Source: Nodosilinea sp. BSH.14 (GTDB lineage Bacteria; Cyanobacteriota; Cyanobacteriia; Phormidesmidales; Phormidesmidaceae). From it: a DNA stretch of 5,889 nt. Made by a program: the position numbers and the translations under genes. The stretch is taken from the NCBI GenBank assembly GCA_023264315.1, contig JALQST010000215.1, positions 1-5,889 on the forward strand, read 5' to 3'. Numbering within the stretch: position 1 is the first letter of the stretch; the number at the start of each line of letters is the position of its first letter. Below the pieces are notes generated by a model that was given only the letters and a program-made list of their open reading frames with translations, did not search any database and was not told the origin of the DNA. Shown piece after piece: positions 5,613 through 5,889 of this stretch.

Positions 5613-5641
5613 GGGCCGTTATCCTAACGTCCAGGAGGCCC
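5613..5641 (+). other. Small nested hairpin downstream of rsmE
   Basis: Twenty bases after the rsmE stop, CGTTA (5617-5621) and TAACG (5625-5629) form a perfect stem with a three-base loop, flanked by GGGC (5613-5616) and GCCC (5638-5641), which can close an outer stem. The right outer arm can also pair with GGGC at 5652-5655. No run of T follows, so it is at best a 3'-end structure or a non-classical terminator for rsmE. Confidence 0.25.
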
Positions 5642-5664
5642 CGATGATCAAGGGCTCGCGTTGG

Positions 5665-5692
5665 CTAGGGAACAAGACCACCGCCTAGGGAA
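5665..5692. repeat. Direct repeat CTAGGGAA spaced 20 bases
   Basis: CTAGGGAA occurs at 5665-5672 and again at 5685-5692, exactly 20 bases apart, about two helical turns. A degenerate third copy, CTAGGAA, lies at 5741-5747. The repeats are upstream of the promoter at 5819-5847 and would present on the same face of the DNA, as expected of binding sites for a regulator. Short length makes chance possible. Confidence 0.35.
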
Positions 5693-5753
5693 GGCACGTT
5701 CCGCCGGAAAAATTCTTAGATTTGTTTGAATGATTTTGCTCTAGGAACGCGCC
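5693..5753. repeat. Interrupted inverted repeat upstream of the right-end promoter
   Basis: GGCACGTTCC (5693-5702) and GGAACGCGCC (5744-5753) are complementary at nine of ten positions and enclose a 41-base, mostly AT-rich loop. It directly adjoins the second CTAGGGAA copy. It may be an operator or an RNA stem of an upstream transcript; no coding capacity is evident in it. Confidence 0.35.
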
Positions 5754-5810
5754 ATAAAGGAGTAGATCCCTTGCTGGGCAAGCGTTTGAGGGGTTCAAAA
5801 GTTTTTTCGC

Positions 5811-5847
5811 CCAAGGTGTTGACACCCCTGGTTCATTTCGCTATATT
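5811..5847 (+). promoter_or_regulatory. Strong sigma70-type promoter with palindrome over the -35 box
   Basis: A perfect TTGACA (5819-5824) is followed after exactly 17 bases by TATATT (5842-5847), a near-consensus vegetative promoter that would start transcription near 5854. An A/T tract (TTCAAAAGTTTTTT, 5794-5807) upstream resembles an UP element. The -35 box lies inside a palindrome: GGTGT (5815-5819) and ACACC (5822-5826), with outer CCA (5811-5813) and TGG (5829-5831). That is a likely place for a repressor. The transcribed gene is beyond the right edge; a stable RNA or a highly expressed protein gene would fit. Confidence 0.65.
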
Positions 5848-5864
5848 GATAAAGCGCCTGAGGG

Positions 5865-5882
5865 AAACGCGCTAAACGCGCT
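5865..5882 (+). repeat. Tandem 9-base repeat AAACGCGCT in the transcript leader
   Basis: AAACGCGCT occurs twice without a gap (5865-5873 and 5874-5882), starting about ten bases after the predicted transcription start. AGCGC at 5853-5857 can pair with GCGCT in either copy (5869-5873 or 5878-5882), giving two alternative short stems in the leader RNA. Confidence 0.45.
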
Positions 5883-5889
5883 GCTCCTG

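Noticed and set aside
1..5889. HIP1 palindrome GCGATCGC, CRISPR arrays, tRNA genes, IS ends
   Set aside because: I found no GCGATCGC octamer, no regularly spaced repeat array, no tRNA-like cloverleaf and no transposase or terminal repeats on reading both strands.

Overview
The window looks like a piece of a cyanobacterial chromosome, probably from a moderately GC-rich filamentous lineage of the Leptolyngbya/Nodosilinea type. The lineage is inference. It rests mainly on a thioredoxin-fold protein of a family I know only from oxygenic phototrophs, on a lipoprotein of a type common in cyanobacteria, and on gene starts that mostly lack strong Shine-Dalgarno sites.

Layout: bases 1 to about 1010 are AT-richer (21 of 60 bases are G/C in 181-240, 26 of 60 in 961-1020) and hold accessory genes on the + strand. 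These are the C-terminal end of a DUF1524 (GmrSD-like HNH nuclease) protein, a hicB-hicA toxin-antitoxin pair with the antitoxin first, and a short antitoxin-like gene that appears cut off at its 3' end. At about 1010 the sequence changes abruptly to GC-rich housekeeping DNA (38 of 60 in 1021-1080, 42 of 60 in 1261-1320). The break falls inside the last accessory gene, so it looks like the edge of a defence/toxin-antitoxin island.

Bases 1068-3178 carry two minus-strand genes: ychF (ribosome-associated Obg-family ATPase), then, 53 bases downstream, a membrane-anchored SGNH/GDSL hydrolase. A 153-base divergent intergenic region separates them from three + strand genes. These are a putative lipoprotein with a PsbP/Mog1-like look, an exported single-cysteine thioredoxin-fold protein probably tied to photosystem I accumulation, and rsmE (16S rRNA m3U1498 methyltransferase). 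The rsmE leader contains a perfect 12-base inverted repeat whose left arm can also pair with a nearer partner, so it could be an RNA switch or a dispersed palindromic repeat.

The last 296 bases show no convincing gene. They do hold a near-consensus sigma70-type promoter (TTGACA, 17 bases, TATATT) with a palindrome over its -35 box, an A/T tract upstream, and a tandem 9-base repeat in the presumed transcript leader. The gene it drives lies beyond the right edge. I did not find a convincing new multi-gene system. The best leads are the rsmE leader structure, the island boundary with its truncated gene, and the strong promoter at the right end.
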